Assembly: GCA_964626565.1 (NCBI GenBank)
Contig: CAZVFX010000057.1
Coordinates: forward strand, 1-46,157
Direction: 5' to 3'
DNA length: 46,157 bases
Source: CAZVFX01 sp964626565
GTDB taxonomy: Bacteria; Myxococcota_A; UBA9042; CAIXZC01
Within the stretch, counting starts at the first letter, position 1, and each line of letters starts with the position of its first letter. A program made the position numbers and the translations under genes. The notes below the pieces were generated by a model. It was not told the DNA's origin, did no database searches, and was given only the letters and a program-made list of their open reading frames with translations. Positions 1 to 9,600 of the stretch are shown here, one piece after another.

Positions 1-60
1 CCCCCCCCCCTACCCGGGGGGCCCACGGCGCGGGGGGCCCCGCGCCCCCCCCTCGCCGCG
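1..60. other. Low-complexity G/C-run contig edge
   Basis: The first ~60 bases are runs of C and G (ten C's, then G and C blocks), unlike the rest of the window. The deacetylase reading frame on the minus strand passes through this stretch and gains a Gly/Pro/Arg-rich tail unlike its family before stopping at 10-12. I read this as unreliable sequence at a contig end, so the true C-terminus of that gene is uncertain. Confidence 0.6.
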
Positions 61-2010
61 TTGATCCCCAACGGTGGCTTGAGCTCGGACTGCATCGTGA
101 ACCGCTCCGACAAACACCGCCAGTTGACGGTCCAGGCCGGCGTATTCGTGAAGCAAAATGACTGTATCTTCCTTACTTTCTACCAATCTGACGGCCAGTT
201 TGCGCAGGTTGTAATTCGAAGTGGCCGGGCCCCAGGCCTCTTCCTCCATGTCCCACTCCACCGAAGCCTTCAATCCGCCCAGATAGAGCCCTCGCCGCAC
301 GTGCCTGAATTTCCTGCCCATCCCCCCCGGCAGACGCCCCCATGCGGGCACAAAGGCCTCGCCGAGGGTCAGCGACATCACCGCTTCAAACAGCTCGATG
401 TCGTCACGAATCTGGGCGGGAGTCCACGCCTGAAGATGCCGGAACCACCGCGTCTGGTGGTTCATGGAGTGATAGCCGATACGATGCCCCATATCGAGCA
501 TCCCCTGCAGCATGTTGCGCGCATAGTCGGGCCGCGCGATCCAGTGCCTCGTTACATTGGCGCCGATGAAAAAGAAGGTGGCCTTCACACCCCAGCCGTC
601 CAGAACTGCCAGGATCTTGCGGAGCCTGGTCAGCCGGGGACCGTCGTCGATGGTCAGATCGATATTGGCCGGCCACCAGTCGGGTTGCCCCGGAGTGAAC
701 TGGTAGTGGTCGAAATCGGCTGGCGGGGAGAAATCGGCCGCCTGCCGGTCCAGCCGGCGAAGGTTCGACCTCGGCACGCGCACGTTTCGGTCAGGACCGA
801 TCTGTTCCGAGGGCAGTTCTTTGGACCCGCTGCTGCGCGTCTGCTCGATTTTCTCTATTGCCCTGGCAAACTGCTGCACCGAACCCGACTCATCCCACAG
901 GGTGAACCGAGTGGTGAGTTGAACGAGCCAGTCTACCCAGGGAGGGTCTATGGCATCGTCATGGTGCTCCTTGGTTGCGGCAAACACGGGCATGGGCTGA
1001 CGGTCGGCTTCCTCCGGAATCTCCATGGCCGTTTCCTCGGACATGCGCTCCAGAATCTTGCGATGGCGATAGTTGGTAAGCCTGATGCAGGGCAGAGCAG
1101 CCGCAAGTGTGGTGCGGGCAAATCTGGCTCGTTCTTCGTTTTCAGCCTGCTCCCAGACAGAGATTGCGTGTTGTCTGGCTTCTGAACATGTGCTGCTGGA
1201 GAGCCGGCCCATACCCCAAAGTGCGAGGGCCAGAGTCTGCTGACTCCCCGGTTCGTCCGCCTGCACGCCCTCGGTCCCGTCAAGCACTGCCTGGCGCAGT
1301 ACAGACACGACTGAAGGTTCCCGGCGCAGCTTGTCGGTCTTGGTCGCCAACGCCGCGGTCGCGGCCAGACGTGCGGTTGGAGAAGTTGAAACCCGATGAA
1401 TGAGGAAGAGATAGTACGGCAGGAACGGGTGCTTCACCCGCAGCATCGCTTTCACCTGCAGCACAACACAATCTCCGTCGCACCGCGGGTGCAGCAAGGA
1501 GAGGATCAACGTTGAGTATGAGTGCCGGTCTACCCACGTTGCCAGAACCGTCGCGGCCAGCCGTACTGCCCCCGGATCCCGGCTGGTCCTGATGACATTC
1601 CTGAAGATCGGCAGCGAGTCGAGGTCCCCCATGGCGGCCAGGGCCTGCAAACTGGCTACGGCTGCGTCGCCTTCGAGCCGGGACGCTTCTTTGCGAAGCA
1701 ACTCCATCGCGGGTTCGAACTTGAAATATCCGAAGAAGCGAGCCATTGCAGCGCGATCTTCAATGGAAGACTTCGGCCAGTCGTTGAGAAACCGGGAAAG
1801 TGCGTCGTCGATTCTCTCCGGGTCCGGGGGTCTGACCGCGGTGGCTACTCGAGCCTCCCTGGCCGCGGGTTCCCGACCGGGAGAAGACGACACAACGCCT
1901 GAAACCAGCAGGACCGCGCCGGTTACGACGGCTGCGGCCACGCTCAGCCAGGGCGCGGGCAAACGGCTCCCTTTGCGCGCTTTGTTTTGATTGGCGGTTC
2001 GCTCAGACAC
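10..2010 (-). CDS. HEAT-repeat protein fused to polysaccharide deacetylase (NodB) domain
   Basis: This is a predicted exported or membrane-anchored carbohydrate deacetylase. A basic N-terminus and one hydrophobic helix (about residues 20-42) are followed by alpha-helical HEAT-like repeats (about 75-340) and a NodB homology domain (about 445-640). The domain shows the expected motifs: TIDDGP with the catalytic/metal Asp pair (~454), HSMNH metal histidines (~514), RLPGG, and the late ILLHEY motif (~615). Such enzymes remove N-acetyl groups from peptidoglycan or chitin-like polymers using a divalent metal; the substrate here is unknown. I chose the GTG at 2010 because AAGGGG lies 8 bases upstream; a GTG at 2019 abuts that site. 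The last ~20 residues (Gly/Pro/Arg-rich) come from doubtful sequence at the window edge, so the end may be wrong. Confidence 0.8.
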   Translation of the reverse strand: MSERTANQNKARKGSRLPAPWLSVAAAVVTGAVLLVSGVVSSSPGREPAAREARVATAVRPPDPERIDDALSRFLNDWPKSSIEDRAAMARFFGYFKFEPAMELLRKEASRLEGDAAVASLQALAAMGDLDSLPIFRNVIRTSRDPGAVRLAATVLATWVDRHSYSTLILSLLHPRCDGDCVVLQVKAMLRVKHPFLPYYLFLIHRVSTSPTARLAATAALATKTDKLRREPSVVSVLRQAVLDGTEGVQADEPGSQQTLALALWGMGRLSSSTCSEARQHAISVWEQAENEERARFARTTLAAALPCIRLTNYRHRKILERMSEETAMEIPEEADRQPMPVFAATKEHHDDAIDPPWVDWLVQLTTRFTLWDESGSVQQFARAIEKIEQTRSSGSKELPSEQIGPDRNVRVPRSNLRRLDRQAADFSPPADFDHYQFTPGQPDWWPANIDLTIDDGPRLTRLRKILAVLDGWGVKATFFFIGANVTRHWIARPDYARNMLQGMLDMGHRIGYHSMNHQTRWFRHLQAWTPAQIRDDIELFEAVMSLTLGEAFVPAWGRLPGGMGRKFRHVRRGLYLGGLKASVEWDMEEEAWGPATSNYNLRKLAVRLVESKEDTVILLHEYAGLDRQLAVFVGAVHDAVRAQATVGDQRGEGGARGPPRRGPPG

Positions 2011-2042
2011 GTACTTCACCCCTTAACATAATACTCATTCTG

Positions 2043-2070
2043 ATTTTAGATGGGTTCAGCAAGGACGCAA
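2043..2070 (-). promoter_or_regulatory. Possible sigma70-like promoter for the deacetylase
   Basis: On the minus strand TTGCGT (2065-2070) is followed after 16 bases by TAAAAT (2043-2048), about 26 bases from the likely start at 2010. The -35 match is poor, so this is tentative; the gene could instead be co-transcribed with the upstream TPR gene ending at 2109. Confidence 0.3.
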
Positions 2071-2108
2071 TTTTCCAGACTACCCGGCCGGAACCGGTCC
2101 GCGTTACG

Positions 2109-3953
2109 CTACTCTTCGTCCTCACTTTCCCGGCATTCGGTGAGCCGGTCAAACAGCCAATCGGGGTGGCCCAACTGACTGCCGGCCCGGGCCAGCAACT
2201 TGGCACAGGCGCTGAAGTCTCCAAGGGCTATGTGGGTCGAAGAAAGGGCCTGAATGTAAGTCTCGAGAAGGGCGGGAGCGACCATCCGACTTTGGATGGT
2301 ACGAGCGGTCAACACCCGCCGCGCACCAGCCGCATTGCCATCATCCAGCAACTCCAGGCCGCGGGCTACCGATGCACTCCAGAACGCGTTGTGCAACGAC
2401 TCGGGCGACCGTGACCCCGCGACGTCAAGAGCCTGGCCCGCTTCCCCCAGCGCGGCCGCGGTTTCTCCTTTCGCCAGCAAACCCCGCACCAGGTTCGAAA
2501 CCGACGCAGCGTAGTTGGTCAGATGGATCTGCACACTGGCTGCACCCGGCTCGAACATGGCGGCCGCGGCCTCGTAATTCTCCTGTGCGAAGTACACCAG
2601 CCCGATTTCGAGCCGGAGACTCTGCACCAGGGAATTCTCAGCGCCGCCATATATGGGCCGAACACTGTCCAGCGCGAACAGGGCGACCTTCTCGGCGTGG
2701 TGCAGCTTCCCGGTGGCTTTCAGCGACCGCAAGTACTTCTGAACCGCGGCCACGTAGTCTTTCTTGACCACCCGGTCCTCAGGATAGAGTTTCAACGCCG
2801 CGAGAAAGACGGAGCAGGAAGTCCGGAAGTCTTCCGCCTTCAGCCGGGCCAGCCCCCAGGAGACGTAGGTGGCTTTTCGGTTGTGGGTCAGTAGTGTGTG
2901 GGCGGGAAATGACTTCAGTCCGCGGTCGTATACCTGCACAGCGCGATCGTAATCCCCGCGCTCTTCGTGTTGTCCCGCCAGCTTGGAAAACGCATAGATC
3001 GTCCACTTGCGCAACCTCTCCCGCAGGCTGGACGAAAGCCCGGGCAGGTCACCCGCCTTGTCCGCGACCAGGATGGCTCGCTCATAGTCCTTTGACTCGA
3101 TGAAACCAACGACGAGGTTGTTGAGAGTCGCATCCCTGGCCCGCCGGAAGTATTCGTTGTCCCGGGCCAGCGCGCTGGCCCGCAGAAACAGCGCCAGGGC
3201 ACTCTCGGAGTCCCCGTCCCGTACCCGGGCCGCGGCCACGTTGGAGTAGATGATCGCGACGAGTGTCAGGTTGCCCGCGACGCGCTTGTCACCCGCGACT
3301 TCGTTGATGAGGGCGGCTCGGGGTTTCAGTACGTCTCCCTCCACCGCGTACAGTTCGCCCTGCAAGCGGTAGCGGGCCAGCAGCTTTCGGTATTCCTCCT
3401 CGGTCCGCAACGGGTCAAACCCGCTGGGACTGGTGGTCTCCACCTCGATCTCCCCGCGCTCCGTTTCCACCAGGGAGTAGGCATGGCTGGGCACCAGCAC
3501 GCCCGCACTTTCGATGTCCAATTCCTCCAGCAGCGCGTTGTAGAGGATCGTGGCTGAAACGCAGTTGTAGTCGCCCCGTGAAAACACCCCCGGCAGGTCC
3601 ACAGCATACAGTCCGTACCGTTTGAAGACAGACTTGTGCAGGTAGTGAAAAACCGCGCGGGCGCGGTCATAGTCGCTGTCTTTCTCCTCGGCCGCATCCC
3701 TGACTGCCACGGCCAGCTTTGCGTACACTTTGAGCTGATCGCCCAACGCGCGCCGGTCCGGCACCCCGGACGCAATGAACGCGGCCTCTACGAGAGAGAA
3801 CTCGTCCAGCCGGCCGTCCTCAGCATCAGCAAACAACTGCCGCTCAAGCTCAGTAGCATTAGCCAGAAGCTCCTCAGCCCCAGCCCGGGCCGGCACCCAC
3901 ACCACGCCCACCACCAACACCACGCCCAGCAGCAATATCCTCTTTCCCTTCAT
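2109..3953 (-). CDS. Exported transglutaminase-like TPR protein
   Basis: A signal peptide (residues 1-24, ending around ARAGAEE) precedes a transglutaminase-like fold with the sequence YNCVSAT holding the candidate catalytic Cys (~130), SHAYS holding the His (~155), and an acidic stretch VETTSP as possible third member. The rest (about 200-600) is alpha-helical with degenerate TPR units. The family includes bacterial cysteine-peptidase-like proteins of unknown substrate, so I infer an envelope protein with a possible peptidase, amidase or purely structural role. The ATG at 3953 is preferred over an upstream ATG at 4010 because it starts the signal peptide directly and has GAGGGTGATGG upstream. 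It lies just upstream of the deacetylase on the same strand and has its own good promoter. Confidence 0.75.
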   Translation of the reverse strand: MKGKRILLLGVVLVVGVVWVPARAGAEELLANATELERQLFADAEDGRLDEFSLVEAAFIASGVPDRRALGDQLKVYAKLAVAVRDAAEEKDSDYDRARAVFHYLHKSVFKRYGLYAVDLPGVFSRGDYNCVSATILYNALLEELDIESAGVLVPSHAYSLVETERGEIEVETTSPSGFDPLRTEEEYRKLLARYRLQGELYAVEGDVLKPRAALINEVAGDKRVAGNLTLVAIIYSNVAAARVRDGDSESALALFLRASALARDNEYFRRARDATLNNLVVGFIESKDYERAILVADKAGDLPGLSSSLRERLRKWTIYAFSKLAGQHEERGDYDRAVQVYDRGLKSFPAHTLLTHNRKATYVSWGLARLKAEDFRTSCSVFLAALKLYPEDRVVKKDYVAAVQKYLRSLKATGKLHHAEKVALFALDSVRPIYGGAENSLVQSLRLEIGLVYFAQENYEAAAAMFEPGAASVQIHLTNYAASVSNLVRGLLAKGETAAALGEAGQALDVAGSRSPESLHNAFWSASVARGLELLDDGNAAGARRVLTARTIQSRMVAPALLETYIQALSSTHIALGDFSACAKLLARAGSQLGHPDWLFDRLTECRESEDEE

Positions 3954-3988
3954 CACACCATCACCCTCCAGCACCAAAACAGCACCGC

Positions 3989-4023
3989 CCCTACATTGTA
4001 GGGTCGCCACGCGGCCTTAGCAA
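3989..4023 (-). promoter_or_regulatory. Sigma70-type promoter with palindrome over the -10
   Basis: On the minus strand TTGCTA (4018-4023), a 17-base spacer and TACAAT (3995-4000) make a good promoter about 42 bases before the TPR gene start. A perfect 7+1+7 palindrome (CCCTACA, T, TGTAGGG; 3989-4003) covers the -10 box, a typical place for a repressor operator. The repressor is unknown. Confidence 0.55.
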
Positions 4024-4140
4024 TGCCGGAGAGCCGCAAACCGGGGGTCAGACACTTTCGCATTTGCTTTCTTTTGCCGGATTCGCGGTGAACTTGGTGG
4101 GGCGTTGTGCTAGTATTCCCGGGCGAGGGAGGGTTGCTTC

Positions 4141-5367
4141 ATGCACAAAGTATGGACTTTGGTTGTTGCTGCGGCCGCGGTCGCGGTTTTGGTTGTTTTG
4201 CTGGACTCGACGGGGGTTCTGGCTGACAAGCCGAATGTTGCCGGCCAGGCGGACACGGTTGGGGTTGGTCCCTATCTGCTGTTGGGTGAGGGCAATTCCA
4301 TCCACGTTCGGTGGACGGTGAAGGCAGGGGCAACGGCAGGGCCGACGAAAGCGGGTGTTGTCGTCTTGGAGGAGAAAGGGGGAAACCGGACGTTCCAGGG
4401 GAAACCGCTGGCCAAAGACAGCTTGACGGAGGGGCTTTCCGCGGTCGCGTACGATGCCGAACTGGGCCGTTTGGAACCGTGCGCGACTTATGGCTATCGG
4501 TTGGAGCCGATGGAGGGTGCCGATGTGCTTCACAAGTTTCGGGCCCCGCCCCCTGCGGGCAGCGGCTGCCCCGGCGGACTGAAGATCGGTGCGTACGGCG
4601 ACAATCGGACCGGGCACAAAGACCATGAGGCAGTTGTCGACAGGATGCTGAAGTCCCGCTGGGATCTGCTGCTCAACGTCGGGGACATCGTGGACTTCGC
4701 TGATCATCTCGAAGAGTGGCCCAAGTTCTTCGCCATCGAGCGGGCGCTTCTCGCCTCCGCCCCCATTGTCATGTCTCCCGGGAACCACGAGTTCTGGGGC
4801 AACGCGAGGATGGGACTGGCCCTGCTCAAGCGCTACTTCGGAGCGGGAGGTCTTAGCGGCTCGGGCGATCGTTCTTTCGACTTCGGTCCCCTTCACATAG
4901 TCGTCCTCGACCTCTACTTCGGCCTTCCCCCGGCTGAGGGCGGCATCGAATGGCTCCGCAAGGACCTGGGCGCGGTGCCGGCTGACCGATTCAAGATCGT
5001 GGTGCTGCACGAGCCGCCCCTGACTTTCGGGCATCACAAACCCCGCGCACCTGTCCGCCTGCTGCGACCGGTACTTGAAGATCTGGCGGTTGATGTGGTG
5101 CTGGCCGGCCATTCCCACAACTACGAGCATTTCAAGGTAGGTCCCACCCACTACGTAACGGTGGGCGGCGGCGGCGCACCCCTCCACTCCGCGCTGGTGA
5201 ACCCGGTGGAGAAGGACCAGCAGTTCCTCGTGAAGGCGGTCAGCACCCACCACTTCCTGGAGATGGAACTCAAAGGCAGCACTCTCAGCTTCAAGGTGAT
5301 CGACACCGCCAAAGACGTCGTTCTCGATGAGTGGAAGTTGCAGCGCCAGCGACCTGCAAACAAATAA
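4141..5367 (+). CDS. Secreted calcineurin-like metallophosphoesterase
   Basis: The protein has an N-terminal signal or anchor helix (residues 6-28), then a beta-rich domain resembling the fibronectin-like module of purple acid phosphatases (about 40-140), then the metallophosphoesterase core. Metal-binding motifs appear in order: YGDNRTG (~152), VGDIVD (~179), PGNHEF (~213), VVLHE (~290) and AGHSHNYEH (~321). These are the D/GDxxD/GNHE/GHxH signatures of dinuclear-metal phosphatases, and the arrangement is closest to PhoA-unrelated purple-acid-phosphatase-like enzymes. It probably releases phosphate or cleaves phosphodiesters outside the cytoplasm; the substrate cannot be read. The start is supported by GAGGGAGGG 7 bases upstream. 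It is divergent from the TPR gene across a 187-base gap. Confidence 0.88.
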   Translation: MHKVWTLVVAAAAVAVLVVLLDSTGVLADKPNVAGQADTVGVGPYLLLGEGNSIHVRWTVKAGATAGPTKAGVVVLEEKGGNRTFQGKPLAKDSLTEGLSAVAYDAELGRLEPCATYGYRLEPMEGADVLHKFRAPPPAGSGCPGGLKIGAYGDNRTGHKDHEAVVDRMLKSRWDLLLNVGDIVDFADHLEEWPKFFAIERALLASAPIVMSPGNHEFWGNARMGLALLKRYFGAGGLSGSGDRSFDFGPLHIVVLDLYFGLPPAEGGIEWLRKDLGAVPADRFKIVVLHEPPLTFGHHKPRAPVRLLRPVLEDLAVDVVLAGHSHNYEHFKVGPTHYVTVGGGGAPLHSALVNPVEKDQQFLVKAVSTHHFLEMELKGSTLSFKVIDTAKDVVLDEWKLQRQRPANK

Positions 5368-5472
5368 TTGGCCGCGCGGCTAACGTATCCGTAGTTTATG
5401 CCGATACTATATCGTTGGGTGCAGGACATGATTGTGGTTGGCTGAAACATATCAATTTGGTAGAGTAGATTT

Positions 5473-6651
5473 ATGAGTGTGTGCGGACAAATGCTTAGTG
5501 GGGTCGCATTGAGAGGTGCTGATAGGGCGCTGAGGAGCTTGTGCTTTTCGCTTGTGCTGGGTGCGTTGTGCCTGAGTGCGACTGCCTGCAATCGAGACGG
5601 CGGAACGAGCTTGGTCCCGGCCGACGCCCAACAATCCGACACTCCCACTTCACCAATACCGGAGCCGGACAGCAGCAGTCCGGCGGATGAGAGTACGCCA
5701 ACCACGCCCATTCGCTTTTCCGGACCTTGTGGCGTGGACGGGACCGGAGAAGAACCGCGGGCGGGCGACCCCGGGGGCGAAAACCCTTTCCCGCCTGCCG
5801 GGATGACCAATCTGGCAGTGAAACATCCCAACGCGTCTCCCGTACGCCTGGCGACCGGCTGTGGAGGCCGGGTTTACGTCACCGATACGCGTGCGCACTC
5901 CGTATTTATTTATGAGCCGGACCTGACGCTCATCGGCGAATTGAAAGGGCTGCAGCGGCCGCTGGGGATTGTCATCGACCGCGAGGGACAGATCTACGTA
6001 GGTAACGATGGCCGGGACAACGTTGAAGTCTACGACCGCGACGGAGTGAAACTTCGGGCCGTGGGTGAGGGTGTTATCGAGATGCCCAACGAACTGGCTC
6101 TCGACGGTGCGGGCAATCTGTATGTGGCCGACAGCCGGGCCAACCTGGTCCGTGTTTTTACACCTGAAGGCGAGGCCGGACCCCAGCTCGGTTCGGGGCT
6201 GACGGATGCGGAAAAGCTGCAATTCCCGGTATCGGTGGTGGTTCGGGAAGCTGCCGGCGGGGGCGAAAAAGAGGTGCTGGTCGCGGACCAGGGCCGTTCC
6301 CGCGTCGCGGTGTTTGACGAGGAAGGGAGCTTCCTGCGTGCCTACGGCCAACCGGTGGAGGCCTTCTCGTCTGAATGGGAGGGCCGATTTGTCAGGATGC
6401 AGTCGTTGGCCATCGACTCGGCCGGCCGTCTCCACGTGCTGGACAGTTTCATGAGCAAAGTGCAAGTGCTCGACGCGGAGGACGGAGCCTTCCTGTCGGC
6501 CTACGGAAAGCTGGGCACCGAGGACGGCGACCTGTACGTGGCCCTCGATCTGGTCGTAACCGCTGGAGGAAGCGTTTTAGTAGCGAATTCGGGGCGGCAC
6601 CGGGTGGAAATAGTCCACCAGTTGCCGACGCCCGCTGACGGAGTTAAATAG
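5473..6651 (+). CDS. NHL-repeat beta-propeller lipoprotein
   Basis: A signal peptide ends in a lipobox-like ATAC with Cys39, followed by a Ser/Thr/Pro-rich low-complexity linker (about 45-110). About six NHL blades follow (115-390), each with the pattern of a small hydrophobic strand, Gly, an L/IYVxD/N step and an R-x-x-V-V/E-V/I-F/Y strand (for example GQIYVGNDGRDNVEVYD). NHL propellers bind proteins or ligands and have no fixed enzymatic role. Its stop codon is only 4 bases before the multiheme cytochrome start, so the two are almost certainly one transcript; NHL proteins often sit beside extracellular multiheme cytochromes in Geobacter-type organisms. The ATG at 5473 has no good ribosome binding site; a weak TAGAGT box lies 6 bases upstream, so a leaderless start is possible. 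Confidence 0.82.
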   Translation: MSVCGQMLSGVALRGADRALRSLCFSLVLGALCLSATACNRDGGTSLVPADAQQSDTPTSPIPEPDSSSPADESTPTTPIRFSGPCGVDGTGEEPRAGDPGGENPFPPAGMTNLAVKHPNASPVRLATGCGGRVYVTDTRAHSVFIYEPDLTLIGELKGLQRPLGIVIDREGQIYVGNDGRDNVEVYDRDGVKLRAVGEGVIEMPNELALDGAGNLYVADSRANLVRVFTPEGEAGPQLGSGLTDAEKLQFPVSVVVREAAGGGEKEVLVADQGRSRVAVFDEEGSFLRAYGQPVEAFSSEWEGRFVRMQSLAIDSAGRLHVLDSFMSKVQVLDAEDGAFLSAYGKLGTEDGDLYVALDLVVTAGGSVLVANSGRHRVEIVHQLPTPADGVK

Positions 6652-6655
6652 TATC

Positions 6656-9600
6656 ATGAGGCGCAAAACGACCATCGCGACCGTAGTCGTCGCATCGTTG
6701 CTCGTGTTCGTTTATGCGCTACCTAATTATGCTCTTGAACCGCCCCACGACATCAGCAACGGGATCGGTTGCGGTTCATGCCACGCGATGCACGGTACAT
6801 TCCTGCTTCCGAAGGGGCAGGAATTGGAGGTAATGTGTAAGTCGTGCCACAACCCCACAGGTCTGGCGCCGGAGATGGCTGATGTGGCCAACCACATCGT
6901 GGGCGGCGGCACCAAGACCGTGGACTGTGGGGCTTGCCACGACGCGCACGGACCTCAGATCAGCGCGGACGCACACGCGGGTGGGATAAGCGCGCCGAAC
7001 CTGAGTCTGATCAGGGCCGACACCAACAAATATGTATCCACTGCGCTGGAGCCGACGCTTTTCCAGGTCAAGCCCGATCACTATGCGTTTGGCGAGGAGC
7101 AGGCCCCGTGGAACGGGGTTTGCCAGAGTTGCCACACCGAGACATCGCACCACCGGAATGACAGCACCGCGGACCACCATCATCAGATGGCTACTGTGCA
7201 GGATATCGGCTGCACCGTCTGCCATCCTCACTCCGGCGGGTTCCTGGCCACGGGCGGATGCACCGGTTGCCACGCGGCCCCCATCGGCGACCGGAGGCAA
7301 ATTGCCGGGCCGGGCGGCGACTTCGAGTTGGCCGTCCACCACGTTACCACCCCGGTTGAGGATGAGGATTGCACTGTGTGCCACTACACCGGTGGGCACC
7401 AGGGCGGGGTAGTGAAACTGAAAGATGCGGATCAGGGTGCGGCCCTTGTCTACGACTTCGACCCCGCAAATCCCAACAGTATTTCGCCGTTCTGCGCGAG
7501 TTGCCACGATTCCGACGGTGCGGCCAAGGTTGGCGGACCGCCGTTCAGCGACCTGCAGACTCCTCCCGACGTTGCCGGTTCGCCGGGCAGCGAGTGGGCC
7601 GCTTCCGCCCACGCCACAAAGCCGTACCCGCTCAACAACAACCAGCCGGTAGGTTGTTTCGGTGACGGCGTGACCTCGGGCTGCCACGGCAACGCTCACG
7701 GTTCGCCCAACTTCAAGATGCTGGCTGCGGGTGACGCGGGCACTGTTTCGTCTACCTGCTTCAAGTGCCACACCGAAGGTGGGGTCGCGAACATGGCGAT
7801 CTCCGGGCCCGAACTTGCCGACGATATCGAGGAGGCGTTCGGGCTGGCGAAGAAGCACGATCTCGGGTCGTCGGTGACCATCGACGGTCAGGCGTATACG
7901 TTGGAGTGTTCGACTTGTCACAACCCCCACCTGGTTTCGGGCAAGCATGCGGAGACGGGACAGGGGGTATCTCCCATCACCCGGCCCTCTTTCGGGGACC
8001 CGGTGAACAACCCGCGGGCGATGGGGAAGCAGTTGTGGGGTGCGATCCAAGGGGAGAAAATGGACGACTATGCGTCCACCGGCACCTACCGCACTCCCGA
8101 CGGCGACGAGCTACTGGGCGACCAGATACCCGACTACGTCACCTTCTGCCTGGATTGCCACGGCCCCATGTCCGAGCCTGCGGGCGGTATCTCGTGGACG
8201 GGCGACAACCACGGGCTGAAGTCCGCCAACGTGCCCAACGGCGGCGGCGCGGTCCCGGACTGGTACGGGTCGGGCAAAGGCAAGGGGTGGAACGGCGATG
8301 ACTGTGTGTCCGACGATGCCACCTGCTGGCCGGTAATCTCACGCGGCAAGGGCGAGCAGATCTTCTCCCGGGATCCTTACGACCAGGCGGAGCGCATAGC
8401 GGGGGCCAACTTCGTGTTGAGCTGCACCGACTGCCACGAGGCCCACGGGGGCACGGTTTCGTCGATGATCCGCGCCGAGCTCAACGGCTGGCCGGGCTCC
8501 GGTACCCACATCTGGAACACGAGCTGTAATTCGTGCCACTACTACTACAGCGACTGGCACGCCGGCATGTCGTGCGGTACCGCCAGTTGCCACGTGAGCA
8601 ACTCCATCCACGGCATGGGTGCGGCCTCCGGTTCCACCGCGACCAGAATCTTCGACCCGGACCTGGTGGCCCACTTCAAGTTCGACGGTAACCTCAACGA
8701 CTCGGGCACGTGGCGGAACCATGGGCGCTGGTTTGACCAGGCCGGCTCCTTCACCTCCGGCCGGTTCGGGAAATCAATCCTGTTGGACGGCGACCAGCCG
8801 GTGGAGATGGGGACGAGGAACGAGCACTGGTCCACCCACGAGGGTTATCACGGCACCTGGAAGTTCTCGGAGATGAAGTACAACACCACCATGGAGGCCT
8901 GGGTCTACCCCACCGACGCCAATCAGTCTGAGAACCTGATTTTCGCCAAGCACACTTACACTAACGGCGGCTACGCGATGTTGCTTCGCAAGGTTGGCGC
9001 GGATCTGCGCGCCGCGCTGATGGTGAACGTCAACGGCGGCGGCGGCGACGCCGGGTGGAACGGGGAGGACTGCAACGGCCTGCGGGGAGCGTTCAGTTCG
9101 GTGAAGATCCCCCTCAACCAGTGGTCCCACGTGGCCGCGACGTTCGACACCGCCCTACCCGACGCGGACCCTGCAGACCTTTCGGTGGGCCGGATCCGGA
9201 TCTACGTAAACGGCGAAGACGTTACCACCAGCGACCCGGCGCTCTCTTCCTGCTATTCCCAGCCCGTGGCCGGCGAAGACGACATCTTCCCCTACAGTGA
9301 GCACAGCCCTGACAACGAGGCCGTTTGCTATGCCAACCACTGGTGCGCATCCGCCCTCGCCTTTGGTGGAGTGATGTGGGGCAGCGGCAGCCGCAAGGGG
9401 ATCATCGGGCGGCTGGACGAAATCAAGCTGTGGAATATCACACGGGACGCCGAGTACTTCGAAACTGCGGACTCCCAGACCGCCCCTCGGATAGAGCATG
9501 CCGAAGGTACTCTCGGGAGCGACGAAGTCACCATCCTCTTCAATGAGGACACATACGGCCCCGGGGGCGGCGCGCTCAGCGATGCGGCCATTGTCTTCAC

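Noticed and set aside
61..1185. Plus-strand open frame of 374 codons opposite the deacetylase
   Set aside because: It lies entirely antisense to a gene with clear NodB motifs, has Pro/Arg/His-rich composition and no known motif. Long antisense frames are common in GC-rich genes.
4048..5253. Minus-strand 401-codon frame opposite the phosphoesterase
   Set aside because: Fully covered by a gene with all metallophosphoesterase motifs in order; the antisense product has no signal or motif.
5368..5385. GCCGCGCGGC palindrome after the phosphoesterase as a terminator
   Set aside because: It has no loop and no T tract, and such GC palindromes occur by chance in this composition.
8300..8335. A further heme site around the Cys pair in DCVSDDATCWP
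   Set aside because: No His follows the second Cys, so it cannot be a heme c attachment motif.
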